In this document: piece by piece, positions 38,190 to 47,097 of the stretch
Layout: each line of letters starts with the position of its first letter
Position numbering within the stretch: the first letter of the stretch is position 1
Origin: Flavobacterium erciyesense
GTDB lineage: Bacteria; Bacteroidota; Bacteroidia; Flavobacteriales; Flavobacteriaceae
Direction of reading: 5' to 3'
DNA length: 64,000 bases
Assembly: GCF_018069925.1 (NCBI RefSeq)
Contig: NZ_JAGPXB010000013.1
Span: 1-64,000, forward strand
The notes under the pieces: model-generated
What the model was told of the DNA's origin: nothing
Seen by the model: the letters and a program-made list of their open reading frames with translations, nothing else
Database searches by the model: none
Position numbers and translations under genes: made by a program

Positions 38190-39314
38190 ATGAAAAAAAT
38201 ATCACTAGTTTCCCTTTCTATATTCTCCATGCTTGCACTAAATTGTGAGGCACAAACCAAACCAAATGATGTAGTTGTCAAAGACGAAGTTAAAAATTAT
38301 ACTTTAGAAACCGTGGCTTCGGACATTGCCATTCCATGGGGAATGACTTGGTTGCCAGACGGTGCGCTATTGGTTACAGAAAAAAGTGGGACTTTATTTC
38401 ACATTAAAAACGGACAAAAAACAGCCGTTAAAAATGTTCCAAAAGTTTATACTCGCGGACAAGGTGGTTTGTTGGATATCGCTCTACATCCGGAATACGC
38501 TAAAAACGGTTGGATTTACATGACTTTCGCCTCCGAAGAAGGTGAAGGCACCGGCGGAAATACCAAATTAATTCGCGCTAAATTAGTTGATGGCGGTTTA
38601 ACCCAAATTGAATCGCTGTACAAAGCAACTCCAAATACAACCAAAGGACAGCATTTTGGTTCCCGAATTGTTTTTGATAATGATGGTTATTTATTTTTCT
38701 CAGTGGGAGAACGTGGGGAACACTTTGTCAATCCACAAGATATAACTCGCGATGGCGGAAAAATATATCGCCTAAATGATGATGGAAGTATTCCAAAAGA
38801 CAATCCTTTTGTGGGTAAATCAGGAGCTAAAGAAGCCATTTATACTTATGGAAATCGCAACCCACAAGGAATGGCAAAAAATCCAGTTACTGGCGCCATT
38901 TGGGAAACTGAACACGGACCTCAAGGCGGCGATGAAATCAATATCATTCAAAAAGGAGTGAATTATGGTTGGCCAGTAGTGACCTACGGCATCGATTATG
39001 ATGGCACTACAATTAGTACACAAAACGAAAAACCAGGAATTGAAAAACCAATTTATTACTGGTTGCCTTCTATCGCGCCAAGCGGAATGACATTTGTAAC
39101 CAGTGATAAATATCCAGATTGGAAAGGACATTTGTTAGTAGGATCATTAAAATTTCAATACCTCGAATTGGTTCAATTAAAAGGAGATGAAATTGTAGGT
39201 CGTCAAAAAATTGCCACAGGTGTAGGTCGTGTCCGCAATGTAGCGCAAGGTCCAGACGGTTACATTTACATGGGTGTAGAAGGAAAAGGAATTGTAAAAA
39301 TTATACCTAACTAA
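38190..39314 (+). CDS. PQQ-dependent sugar dehydrogenase (soluble GDH-type)
   Basis: 374 aa with a signal peptide ending near CEAQ. It forms a six-bladed beta-propeller of the GSDH family: NYTLETVASDIAIPWGMTWL, GQGGLLDIALHPEYAKNGWI, GQHFGSRIVFDNDGYLFFSV, GNRNPQGMAKNP and EHGPQGGDEINII with the following GVNYGWP. Such enzymes oxidise sugars in the periplasm using pyrroloquinoline quinone. The cytochrome c gene starts 3 bases downstream, giving a likely electron acceptor. Confidence 0.94.
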   Translation: MKKISLVSLSIFSMLALNCEAQTKPNDVVVKDEVKNYTLETVASDIAIPWGMTWLPDGALLVTEKSGTLFHIKNGQKTAVKNVPKVYTRGQGGLLDIALHPEYAKNGWIYMTFASEEGEGTGGNTKLIRAKLVDGGLTQIESLYKATPNTTKGQHFGSRIVFDNDGYLFFSVGERGEHFVNPQDITRDGGKIYRLNDDGSIPKDNPFVGKSGAKEAIYTYGNRNPQGMAKNPVTGAIWETEHGPQGGDEINIIQKGVNYGWPVVTYGIDYDGTTISTQNEKPGIEKPIYYWLPSIAPSGMTFVTSDKYPDWKGHLLVGSLKFQYLELVQLKGDEIVGRQKIATGVGRVRNVAQGPDGYIYMGVEGKGIVKIIPN

Positions 39315-39317
39315 ATC

Positions 39318-39758
39318 ATGATCAACACAAAACTAATTTTGAGATTGGGTATGGCATTGCTTGGAAGCATCGCTACGAAGAGCTCTATTGAAACAGCTAC
39401 ATACAGCCGCATTGATAAAAACAACAACTTTGAAACTACTCAAAATCCGGGTAAAGAAATCTATGCCGATTTTTGCATACAATGTCATGGCGCTGCAGGC
39501 AAAGGAGATGGCACTAATTTTCCGCCTTTGGATGGATCTAGCTGGTTAAAAAACAAACGAAAAGCAAGTATCGCAGCTGTAAAATACGGAAAAAATGGAA
39601 TGATGATAGTTAATGGTAAATGGTACAATGGTAACATGCCTGCCATGGGCCTCACTGATCAAGAAGTAGCTGATGTAATGAACTACATTATGACTTCGTG
39701 GAGCAACAAACAAACCAAAGTTGTGACTGTAACAGAGGTTGCCGCTATTAAAAAATAA
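39318..39758 (+). CDS. Periplasmic cytochrome c
   Basis: 146 aa. One haem-binding site CIQCH lies in ADFCIQCHGAAGKGDG, and the likely axial methionine is in GNMPAMGLTDQEVADVMNYI. An N-terminal hydrophobic segment suits export. The gene starts 3 bases after the PQQ-type dehydrogenase stop and is almost certainly co-transcribed with it, so it probably accepts electrons from that enzyme. Confidence 0.94.
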   Translation: MINTKLILRLGMALLGSIATKSSIETATYSRIDKNNNFETTQNPGKEIYADFCIQCHGAAGKGDGTNFPPLDGSSWLKNKRKASIAAVKYGKNGMMIVNGKWYNGNMPAMGLTDQEVADVMNYIMTSWSNKQTKVVTVTEVAAIKK

Positions 39759-39778
39759 AGTTTTTTTAGAGTTTAGAT

Positions 39779-41842
39779 TTAAAAGTAATAGGCTACCGAA
39801 AAACCTCCGTAATAATTGATTGGATTTCCCGGATAAAAATAACGTGGCGCAGCAGTACCAAATCCTACTGCATTAGGTAAAATATTAGCAGCATATTTTT
39901 GATTTAAAGCATTGTTCACTCCAACATTTACTTCTGTTTTCAAACAATTAAACAAGGTAAATAAATAAGTCAATTTACTATCTAAAAGCGCATAACGATC
40001 ACTGTATTTGGTGTTGCTATCGTTCATAGGGATTTTACCTACGGTTTGCAAAGAGGTGTTCCAACTTATTCCCATTTTTGTTTGTACATCAATCCCGAAA
40101 TTAAATTGCGATTGCGGTGCGCCCGTGAGTTGATTTCCAGAATAATCAGCATCGCCATCTATAAATTCGTTGAACTTAAAATTATTCAAAGTTCCCGAAG
40201 CTTGGGTTTTAATTTGCACTTGTTCGCTATTTAAAACTTCATAACGCAATACAAACTCAAAACCTGAATGTGAGCTACTACCCGCATTGATACCCACAAA
40301 TTGATCTTCGGCAGTGCGACGTGCTACCAACAAATTTTTGATTTGAGTAGTGTACAAAGCTACTTCGGTGTATAACTTTTGACCCAACCACTTTCCTTTG
40401 AAACCAACTTCATAATTCCAACCCAATTCTGGTTTCAAACTGTTGTTAATTTGGCCTTGAGGAGTTAAGGTTTCTGAAACCGATGGCACCGAAAAACCAT
40501 TACTAACTGCCGTATAAAGATGTTTTCCTTTACTTACTTGATATGACAATCCTACTCGTGGCGACCACACAGCGCCAAAGGAATATGGATCACCTTGATT
40601 TGTTTCGTTTTCTAATGAATAGGAAGTTTCATTGAAAGCCAAACCGGTTTCTAATTGCAGTTTTGAATTTAGTTGCAACTCCATTTGAACAAAAAAAGTA
40701 CTGTAATTTCTATTTTGATTTACGGTACTAAAAGCTTCTCCTTGCACACTTCCTTGACCCGGCTGCGACTGATACAAATTGCGATACAAAGTATTGTTGT
40801 ATCGTTCTTTGAGTAATTCAGTTCCAAAACTCAATTCCATGGGTACTGATAAAAGTTGGTCTTTGAAGTTGGCATGCGCTCGCAAACCCACTGTATTGGT
40901 GTTATCTTCTAAAATATCAAAAGGTCGTGGTTCGTAAGCGTTTTTAAAACTACCAAAAACACTCGTTTGTAACGACCATTTATTTGTAAATTGATGTTGA
41001 TGTGCAATTCCTAAAAGTACTTTATCGTAAGATTCAAATCCTTTTGCGGCAGCCCAAGTAGGAGCGGCTTTCTCGGGATCGTTAATAAAATCATTTTCAT
41101 TAATCGAACTCGGGATAAACGCTTTCAATCGTGTAAAGGTTCCCAGAAAAGACAATTTCCCTTTCGTTCCCAGCTGGTGCTTGCCGTGCAAGTTGAATGT
41201 CTTTCGACTGTAGTCACTGTTCACTCTAAATCCGTCTTGCTGTACATTGGCATAACTGCTGTACAAATTGCTTTTTGCATTAGCAAACCCGGCAGTATAT
41301 TGTTGGTGTAGCAAACCAAAACTTCCTAAAGTGGTAGCCGCTTTTGCAAAATTCTCTCCCGCAGGCGTCTCTTTTGAAAACAGTTGGATAACACCGCCCA
41401 AACCCGATCCAAAACTCGTGGCATTGGGACCTTTTGTGATTTCTATTTTTTCAATTGCACTTAAATTTAAATCGTCAATTGTGGTTTCACCTTCGCCGGT
41501 AGTTAGCGGAATCCCGTCAAAATAAGCTTTGATTTTGGTAGTGCCAAATTGTGCGCGTGCACCAATACCACGAATCATAATTCGGTTGGTGTTCAACGCA
41601 CCTTGCTGCATACTCACTCCCGGAATTGTATTTAAAAGCGGAGTTAAAATCAAACCATCGCTTTTATTGATTTCAGCAGCAGTAAGTACTGCAACAGCCG
41701 CAGCAGTTTTTTGAACGCTTTTTTGTATCGGTGCGCCTTTCAAAACTACTTCTGGCAAAGAGATGGTGTCTTTTTTGGCTTGCGCAAAAGTTACGCTGGC
41801 ACATTGAACTAGAAGGAAACAAAGAGTTATTTTTTTTAACAA
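39779..41842 (-). CDS. TonB-dependent outer-membrane receptor
   Basis: 687 aa. The start codon is TTG at 41842, since no in-frame ATG precedes the leader KKITLCFLLVQCASVTFAQ. The plug domain follows (SLPEVVLKGAPIQKSVQKTA, GVSMQQGALNTNRIMIRGIG, IEITKGPNATSFGSGLGGVI), then the barrel ends with aromatic NYYGGFSVAYYF. There is no CarboxypepD_reg domain, unlike the receptor at 17645. The short plug type is common in siderophore, haem or vitamin receptors, but the ligand is unknown. It converges on the cytochrome c gene. Confidence 0.92.
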   Translation of the reverse strand: MLKKITLCFLLVQCASVTFAQAKKDTISLPEVVLKGAPIQKSVQKTAAAVAVLTAAEINKSDGLILTPLLNTIPGVSMQQGALNTNRIMIRGIGARAQFGTTKIKAYFDGIPLTTGEGETTIDDLNLSAIEKIEITKGPNATSFGSGLGGVIQLFSKETPAGENFAKAATTLGSFGLLHQQYTAGFANAKSNLYSSYANVQQDGFRVNSDYSRKTFNLHGKHQLGTKGKLSFLGTFTRLKAFIPSSINENDFINDPEKAAPTWAAAKGFESYDKVLLGIAHQHQFTNKWSLQTSVFGSFKNAYEPRPFDILEDNTNTVGLRAHANFKDQLLSVPMELSFGTELLKERYNNTLYRNLYQSQPGQGSVQGEAFSTVNQNRNYSTFFVQMELQLNSKLQLETGLAFNETSYSLENETNQGDPYSFGAVWSPRVGLSYQVSKGKHLYTAVSNGFSVPSVSETLTPQGQINNSLKPELGWNYEVGFKGKWLGQKLYTEVALYTTQIKNLLVARRTAEDQFVGINAGSSSHSGFEFVLRYEVLNSEQVQIKTQASGTLNNFKFNEFIDGDADYSGNQLTGAPQSQFNFGIDVQTKMGISWNTSLQTVGKIPMNDSNTKYSDRYALLDSKLTYLFTLFNCLKTEVNVGVNNALNQKYAANILPNAVGFGTAAPRYFYPGNPINYYGGFSVAYYF

Positions 41843-42031
41843 GAGACTACTATTTAGCGGTTTAAATTGGTGCTTAAAGATACTCTTTTCTTCCGTTTGG
41901 CACCAAGTCCAAACACGATTTCATATTGTCAAAAACCGTAAATTATGTAACGGTTTCAAACTTTATTTCAACCAATAATGAATACCTTGCTGTCATAATT
42001 AGCAGCTTTTTGATGCAGTAATTCCTTAACA

Positions 42032-43039
42032 ATGAAACCCATTTTAAATCTATTTTTCGCTTTAGCATTTTCACCTCTATTTTTTTCTTGTCAAGATGAA
42101 AAGGCTGCAAAAAAACCAGCCACTACTCCTATTACAAAAAAAATTCAAAGTCAAAAACCACAGCTTGACACAGTAGATTATAACATGCGCATGCTCGCTT
42201 TAAGCAACCAAGACACTACAGGAAGATGGCCTGCAGAAAGTCCGTATCCGTTAGTGGGTGCTGTTTTGCCATACCAACGCATCATTGCATTTTATGGTAA
42301 TTTATACTCTAAAAGAATGGGCATTTTAGGTGAATATCCAAAAGACGAAATGCTCCAAAAACTGCAATCAGAAGTAGCCAAATGGCAAGCCGCTGATTCA
42401 ACAGTTCAAGCAATACCTGCGCTACATTACATCGCAGTTTCGGCGCAAAGCAAACCCGGAAAAGCCAACAGATACAACATGCGCATGCCGTTTAAACAAA
42501 TTGACACTTTGCTAGCTTGGGCAAAACCAATTAAAGCATTGGTGTTTTTGGATGTGCAAATTGGCCATAGTACTGTAAAAGAAGAAGTAACGCAACTAGA
42601 ATCGTATTTGGCAAAACCCAATGTACATTTGGGTATTGATCCTGAATTTTCGATGAAAGGAGGTCACGTGCCTGGCAAAAAAATTGGTACACTTGACGCA
42701 TCCGATATCAACGATGCAATTGAAATTTTGGCTCGACTTGTACGCGAGAAAAAGCTTCCGCCAAAAGTTCTAGTAGTTCACCGTTTTACACAAGGAATGG
42801 TTACCAATTACCAAAATATTAAAAAAGTTCCCGAAGTACAAATCGTAATGCACATGGATGGTTTTGGAAGCCAAATTTTAAAAAAATCAACTTACTTACG
42901 TTACATTTATAGAGAGCCTGTACAGTTTACGGGTTTCAAATTATTTTACAAAAATGACAATTGGAACAACTGGAGTATGTATACGCCAGAACAATTGGTT
43001 CAGCTTACGCCAAAGCCAATTTACATTCAGTACCAATAA
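42032..43039 (+). CDS. Lipoprotein of unknown function
   Basis: 335 aa with a lipobox FFSC (Cys20) and a linker rich in K, P and T. The domain shows YPLVGAVLPYQRIIAFYGNL, KALVFLDVQIGHSTVKEEVT, VHLGIDPEFSMKGGHVPGKK and VLVVHRFTQGMVTNYQNIK. The alternation of strands ending in acidic or His residues (LDVQIG, GIDPEF, VVHRF, VMHMDGFG) looks like a TIM-barrel hydrolase, but I do not recognise the family. Monocistronic with a terminator after it. Confidence 0.75.
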   Translation: MKPILNLFFALAFSPLFFSCQDEKAAKKPATTPITKKIQSQKPQLDTVDYNMRMLALSNQDTTGRWPAESPYPLVGAVLPYQRIIAFYGNLYSKRMGILGEYPKDEMLQKLQSEVAKWQAADSTVQAIPALHYIAVSAQSKPGKANRYNMRMPFKQIDTLLAWAKPIKALVFLDVQIGHSTVKEEVTQLESYLAKPNVHLGIDPEFSMKGGHVPGKKIGTLDASDINDAIEILARLVREKKLPPKVLVVHRFTQGMVTNYQNIKKVPEVQIVMHMDGFGSQILKKSTYLRYIYREPVQFTGFKLFYKNDNWNNWSMYTPEQLVQLTPKPIYIQYQ

Positions 43040-43078
43040 ATTGGAGTGAATTACTGGTTGAAAAATCACCTTTAAAAA

Positions 43079-43122
43079 CTAAAAAAGCACTATCATTTCT
43101 TGTGAAACGATAGTGCTTTTTT
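43079..43122. terminator. Bidirectional terminator
   Basis: A 19-bp stem with one mismatch (43081-43099 with 43104-43122) flanked by A-run and T-run between convergent genes. Confidence 0.9.
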
Positions 43123-43142
43123 ATGTTAAGGCTCGTTATAAA

Positions 43143-44396
43143 TTACCTTCCTGACAACCAACCTTCAGGATTGATCAACGTTGAGTTTTGAGAAATCATA
43201 AATTTTAAAACTGTCTTTCCGGTGTCGCCATTGGTTCTTACTTTACCAATACTTTGTTTAATGCTTACTTTATCGCCTTTACTTACTGATACCGAACTTA
43301 AGTTTTGATACACCGTAAAATAATCACCATGCAAGATGGTAACGGCTTTGTTCACTGGCGAAATTACCATTACACTTGTAACCTCACCGCCAAAAACCGC
43401 ACGAGCACTAGCCCCTTTTTCGGTAGTTATTTCAACACCACTGTTGTGAATGGTAATCGTATTAAAAAGCGGGTGCGTTTGGTTTCCGTAGCCTAGAGAG
43501 ATAAATCCTTTTTCAACTGGATAAGGCAAACGACCTCTGTTGGCTCTAAAATTATCTGCAATTAATTTGGCCTCTGGCGTCAATTCAATTTTTGATGATG
43601 AAACTGCCGCTTTAGATACTGGCGCGCTTGGGTTTGCTTTTGCTTTTTCTAGTGCTGCTTTTCTGTTGGCTTCAGCAATGGCTTCTCTAATTAACCTATT
43701 GATTTGCCTGTCAATTGTTCTGTATTCTTGCTGGCGTTTTTTAATTTCTTGCGCAATCTTGTTTTTGTCCTTCTTGATAGAATTCACCAACTTAAGTTGC
43801 TCTTGCTTTTCTTTTTCGAGAGACAAACGTTCTTTTTCGTTCTCGGCAATCAATTTTTGTTTGGCCGTTTTTTGAACGTCTAGCTTTTGATTGAAATCGG
43901 CTAATTTATCTGTTTTAGTTTTGATTTCTTCTCCTTGCATTTTTCTGTAGCTCGTGTATTGCTTCATGTACTGCGCACGTTTGTAAGCTTGCAAGAAATT
44001 TTCAGACGACAGTAAAAACATGGCTCTACTCTCACTAGACCTGCTCTTGTATGATTTCACAATCATTTTAGCATAATCTTCTTTTAAAATCTTTAGTTCT
44101 TTTTTCAGTTTATTAATCTGTACTTGATTAATATACATGTCGTTCTTAAGCAATTTGGTTTGCTTTTCGGTAGTGTTAATTAATTTTTCCTTTAGCTTAA
44201 TTTTATTGCTTTGAATCGCGATAACGTTCACGACCGTTTTTTCTTTTTTCTTAACGGATTGTAAAAGTTTTTCGTTTTCGCGAATTTCTTTTTGAATTTG
44301 CTCTTTGCGTTGTTCTAATTTTTCTTGTTGTGACTCTTGACTCCAAAGTAAGGAAGTCATACAAATACAAATTAGGCTTAGGATCAATTTTGGCAT
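43143..44396 (-). CDS. EnvC-like murein hydrolase activator with degenerate M23 domain
   Basis: About 417 aa from the ATG at 44396; a TTG seven codons earlier is less likely since the signal peptide MPKLILSLICICMTSLLWSQ begins at the ATG. A long coiled coil (about residues 20-230) precedes a LytM/M23 fold. The zinc and catalytic positions are altered: the usual HxGxD appears as HNSGVE and the usual HLH appears as LKF, while the H before the tyrosine strand is kept (HGDYFTVYQN). This is the pattern of non-catalytic EnvC-type activators of amidases in cell division. It overlaps the operon end behind the DUF4292 gene. Confidence 0.9.
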   Translation of the reverse strand: MPKLILSLICICMTSLLWSQESQQEKLEQRKEQIQKEIRENEKLLQSVKKKEKTVVNVIAIQSNKIKLKEKLINTTEKQTKLLKNDMYINQVQINKLKKELKILKEDYAKMIVKSYKSRSSESRAMFLLSSENFLQAYKRAQYMKQYTSYRKMQGEEIKTKTDKLADFNQKLDVQKTAKQKLIAENEKERLSLEKEKQEQLKLVNSIKKDKNKIAQEIKKRQQEYRTIDRQINRLIREAIAEANRKAALEKAKANPSAPVSKAAVSSSKIELTPEAKLIADNFRANRGRLPYPVEKGFISLGYGNQTHPLFNTITIHNSGVEITTEKGASARAVFGGEVTSVMVISPVNKAVTILHGDYFTVYQNLSSVSVSKGDKVSIKQSIGKVRTNGDTGKTVLKFMISQNSTLINPEGWLSGR

Positions 44397-44419
44397 GTGA
44401 AAAAAATGTTTTGGCAAAT

Positions 44420-45217
44420 TTACTTAATTAAAATTCTTTTGTAGCCATTTGGCACACTATAAGGAAAAGAAAGTTCTTCGTTAAAAGAAATTCCGTTATA
44501 CTCCAATTTTATATCCGTAGTTCCTTTTTTTTGTTGAGTTTGAATTGCAATTTGCGTAGGCAAGGTTCCTTGTGCATAATCTTGGTGTGCGCCATACTCT
44601 ACTTTAATGTTACGTTCTTCAGTAGCTTGAGCCACTTCTTGTTTTTGAACTAAATAACGCAACGCATCTAAAAAATAAGATTTTGAGGTACTCCCACTAT
44701 CTTGATCTACTAGTTGATAACTTTGCTCCTCAAGTTTAACTTGATATTTGCCTTTGCTTAAATTATCGATAGCCTTGCCTAACAATAAATTTTGCACTTT
44801 TTCATAATCTAAATCGGTGCCTAACCATTGGCTCAAACTACTAAAATCGCCTTCAAAATAAGTTCCATTTAGTTTTTCGTAATAACTTACTGCTTTTGGT
44901 GTAATTAAGGCTTTGGCCATTGTAATACCCAGAAAACGGACGCTTACCAAAATTTGTTCATTATTTTTGATTTTAATTTCAGCCGTTACGTTTTGTGTTA
45001 ATTTATCATCTGCGTAACGTGCGCTCGACTTAATGTACAATGTAGAAAAATCGATTTTATTGTTGTAATGCTGCTCAATAATTTTTTTAGCAGACATTTC
45101 AGCGCTAGCAACTGCGGGAACTGCAGGAGCTTCAGGAGTTGTTCCAACCGCCATTGATTTGGACTTGCAGGACAACAACGAGACTGAAAGTATAAAGAGT
45201 AGGACACATTTTTTCAT
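44420..45217 (-). CDS. DUF4292 lipoprotein
   Basis: 265 aa with lipobox LLSC (Cys17). The mature part is beta-rich (FSTLYIKSSARYADDKLTQN, EQILVSVRFLGITMAKALIT, SYYEKLNGTYFEGDFSSLSQ), resembling the LolA/LolB fold. DUF4292 is a Bacteroidota family thought to sit in the envelope. Its ATG overlaps the stop of the TPR gene by one base (TAATG), implying translational coupling. Confidence 0.88.
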   Translation of the reverse strand: MKKCVLLFILSVSLLSCKSKSMAVGTTPEAPAVPAVASAEMSAKKIIEQHYNNKIDFSTLYIKSSARYADDKLTQNVTAEIKIKNNEQILVSVRFLGITMAKALITPKAVSYYEKLNGTYFEGDFSSLSQWLGTDLDYEKVQNLLLGKAIDNLSKGKYQVKLEEQSYQLVDQDSGSTSKSYFLDALRYLVQKQEVAQATEERNIKVEYGAHQDYAQGTLPTQIAIQTQQKKGTTDIKLEYNGISFNEELSFPYSVPNGYKRILIK

Positions 45218-46566
45218 TATTTTTTTGCTTTAAGTAATTGATTGGCTTTGGCAAAATACAAGTCTTTTTTCTTGAAATCGCCCAAACCGTTATAGGCTTC
45301 TCCTAATTGGATGTTGAAATTCACTTCTAAATCCAATTGTTCTACTACATAATCCATGCCCATTTCGAGATAATCCTTTGCTTTCTTGAATTGTTTTAAT
45401 TGATTGTTGGCCAAACCTGCATAATAATAAAAGGTAGCCTGTGTTGGAAAACTCTCTACCAAAGTAGTTGCTTTTTTATCTATTTGGTCAAATTGCTGCA
45501 CTTCCGTAAGTGCTTGCAAAAGCAATAAATGCGTTGCAATATCGCTGTCAGCATTGGTTTTCAGAGCCTTTTCGTAAAAAGGAATCGCTTTTTGGTACAG
45601 CTTTTTATTTTGAAAAAACAAACCAATTTCTTTAGCGACATTGATGTTTGGATCATTATCAAAATAAGAAACCGCTTTTTCTAAATCAGCGCTGTACTGT
45701 GGATTTTTATTGACATAAATTAAAAATTCGTTTAAAATACGGTGTTTAATTTTTGAGTCGATTTTGCTACTACCCAAAACAGTATTCATAGCACTGATGG
45801 CTTTTACGGCGTCATTATTATCTAAATAATTTTTGAATAAACTCACTTGGGCCCACTCTGAAGTAGGTATGGCTTTTTCTAATTTTTGAACAACTTCAAA
45901 AGCTTTTTTCTCGTCGTTATTTTTAGAGTATAAAAAAATCAAATTTAAATAATTCGATTCTTCCTTTGGATTCTTTGAGATGAGTTGTTCGAGGTTTGCA
46001 ATTTCCGAATTTTGATATTTTCCCACTGATAGAATTTGACTTTTGTATAATTCTCTTCTATCTGTTTTTCCAACGGTTTCGTTGAGTTCTTGTATCAAAG
46101 TTAAAGCTTTGTCGTATTGATTGGTAGCCATGTAAAGCGAAGTCAAATCCTCTTTATACTTCGAATCGATTGGGATTAGTTTGTTTAAAACTGTGATTCC
46201 CTGCGCATAGTTTTTGGTTTCATAACTCACATCGTACATGCCAATGTAATTCCACTTATTCTTAGGATCGATGGTGCTGGCTTTTTCAAAAAAAGTAAAG
46301 GCTTCGGGATAGTTTTTTAAGGCTAAATAATTTTTCCCTAACTCATAAAAAACGGTAGCGTTGTTAGGGCTGATTTTATCGGCCTTTTCAAGAGCGACAA
46401 TGGCTTTATCGTGATTTTCGATTCCTTTTTGTAGCAAGGATTCGTAGAATAGTTCTTGAAATTGATCCGTATCAACTTTGATTTCTTCGGGTTCTATTTG
46501 TGCGTATAGCAAAGCTGAATTGCACTGCAAAACCAGAAATAAAAATAAAAAAGCGCTCTTTTTCAT
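45217..46566 (-). CDS. Exported tetratricopeptide repeat protein
   Basis: About 449 aa from the ATG at 46566, which starts the leader MKKSAFLFLFLVLQCNSALL; an upstream ATG adds 13 residues without leader character. Many TPR units follow, e.g. AIVALEKADKISPNNATVFY, AFTFFEKASTIDPKNKWNYI and AIPFYEKALKTNADSDIATH. Such proteins act as scaffolds in envelope complexes. It is the first gene of the operon TPR-DUF4292-EnvC-like, an arrangement that suggests a common envelope-assembly role. Confidence 0.88.
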   Translation of the reverse strand: MKKSAFLFLFLVLQCNSALLYAQIEPEEIKVDTDQFQELFYESLLQKGIENHDKAIVALEKADKISPNNATVFYELGKNYLALKNYPEAFTFFEKASTIDPKNKWNYIGMYDVSYETKNYAQGITVLNKLIPIDSKYKEDLTSLYMATNQYDKALTLIQELNETVGKTDRRELYKSQILSVGKYQNSEIANLEQLISKNPKEESNYLNLIFLYSKNNDEKKAFEVVQKLEKAIPTSEWAQVSLFKNYLDNNDAVKAISAMNTVLGSSKIDSKIKHRILNEFLIYVNKNPQYSADLEKAVSYFDNDPNINVAKEIGLFFQNKKLYQKAIPFYEKALKTNADSDIATHLLLLQALTEVQQFDQIDKKATTLVESFPTQATFYYYAGLANNQLKQFKKAKDYLEMGMDYVVEQLDLEVNFNIQLGEAYNGLGDFKKKDLYFAKANQLLKAKK

Positions 46567-47097
46567 GCTGTTTTTTTTAATACTAATCTTGTTGTTTAAT
46601 ACCATTTACAAATACTAGCATCCTTGCCGTATATTTATTTTAACATCTAAGTTTTCTAAAGGTTTGCAAACATTGTTAGCTAATTATTTTTATTACCATA
46701 TAAGACATATAAGGTCATATAAGTTTTGTAAAATTTATTCTCAAAAAACTTAATTTTATTAAATCTCTTGATGGTTTAAAAAACTGTTTTATGAGTTCTT
46801 GTGAAACATACAAGGAATTTAAGTTTTCTAAAATTTATACTTCAAAAATAGTAAACATTTTTAGCTAATTATTTTTATAACCATATAAGACACATAAGGT
46901 CATATAAGTTTTTTAAAATTTATTCTCAAAAAACTTAATTTTCTTAAATCTCTTAATGGTTTAAAAATCTATTTCAAGAATTCTTTTGAAAACATATAAG
47001 TCATATAAGGCTAGCACAATTGAAACTAAACCTTACATGACTTATATGGTGAAAAAAGGTTTTTTTATTCTTACCACTTGAAATGAATTGAACTTTT
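46567..47097. other. Repeat-filled spacer
   Basis: About 530 bases without a gene, almost wholly occupied by a 185-base tandem duplication and CATATAAG-family repeats described below. Confidence 0.65.
46679..47048. repeat. Two-copy tandem repeat of period 185 with terminal hairpin
   Basis: The sequence from GCTAATTATTTTTAT at 46679 recurs from 46864 with the same order of parts: CCATATAAGACATATAAGGT, AATTTATTCTCAAAAAACTT, AAATCTCTTNATGGTTT. The second copy ends in an inverted repeat (46993-47010 with 47031-47048, 17 of 18 pairs). Confidence 0.8.
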
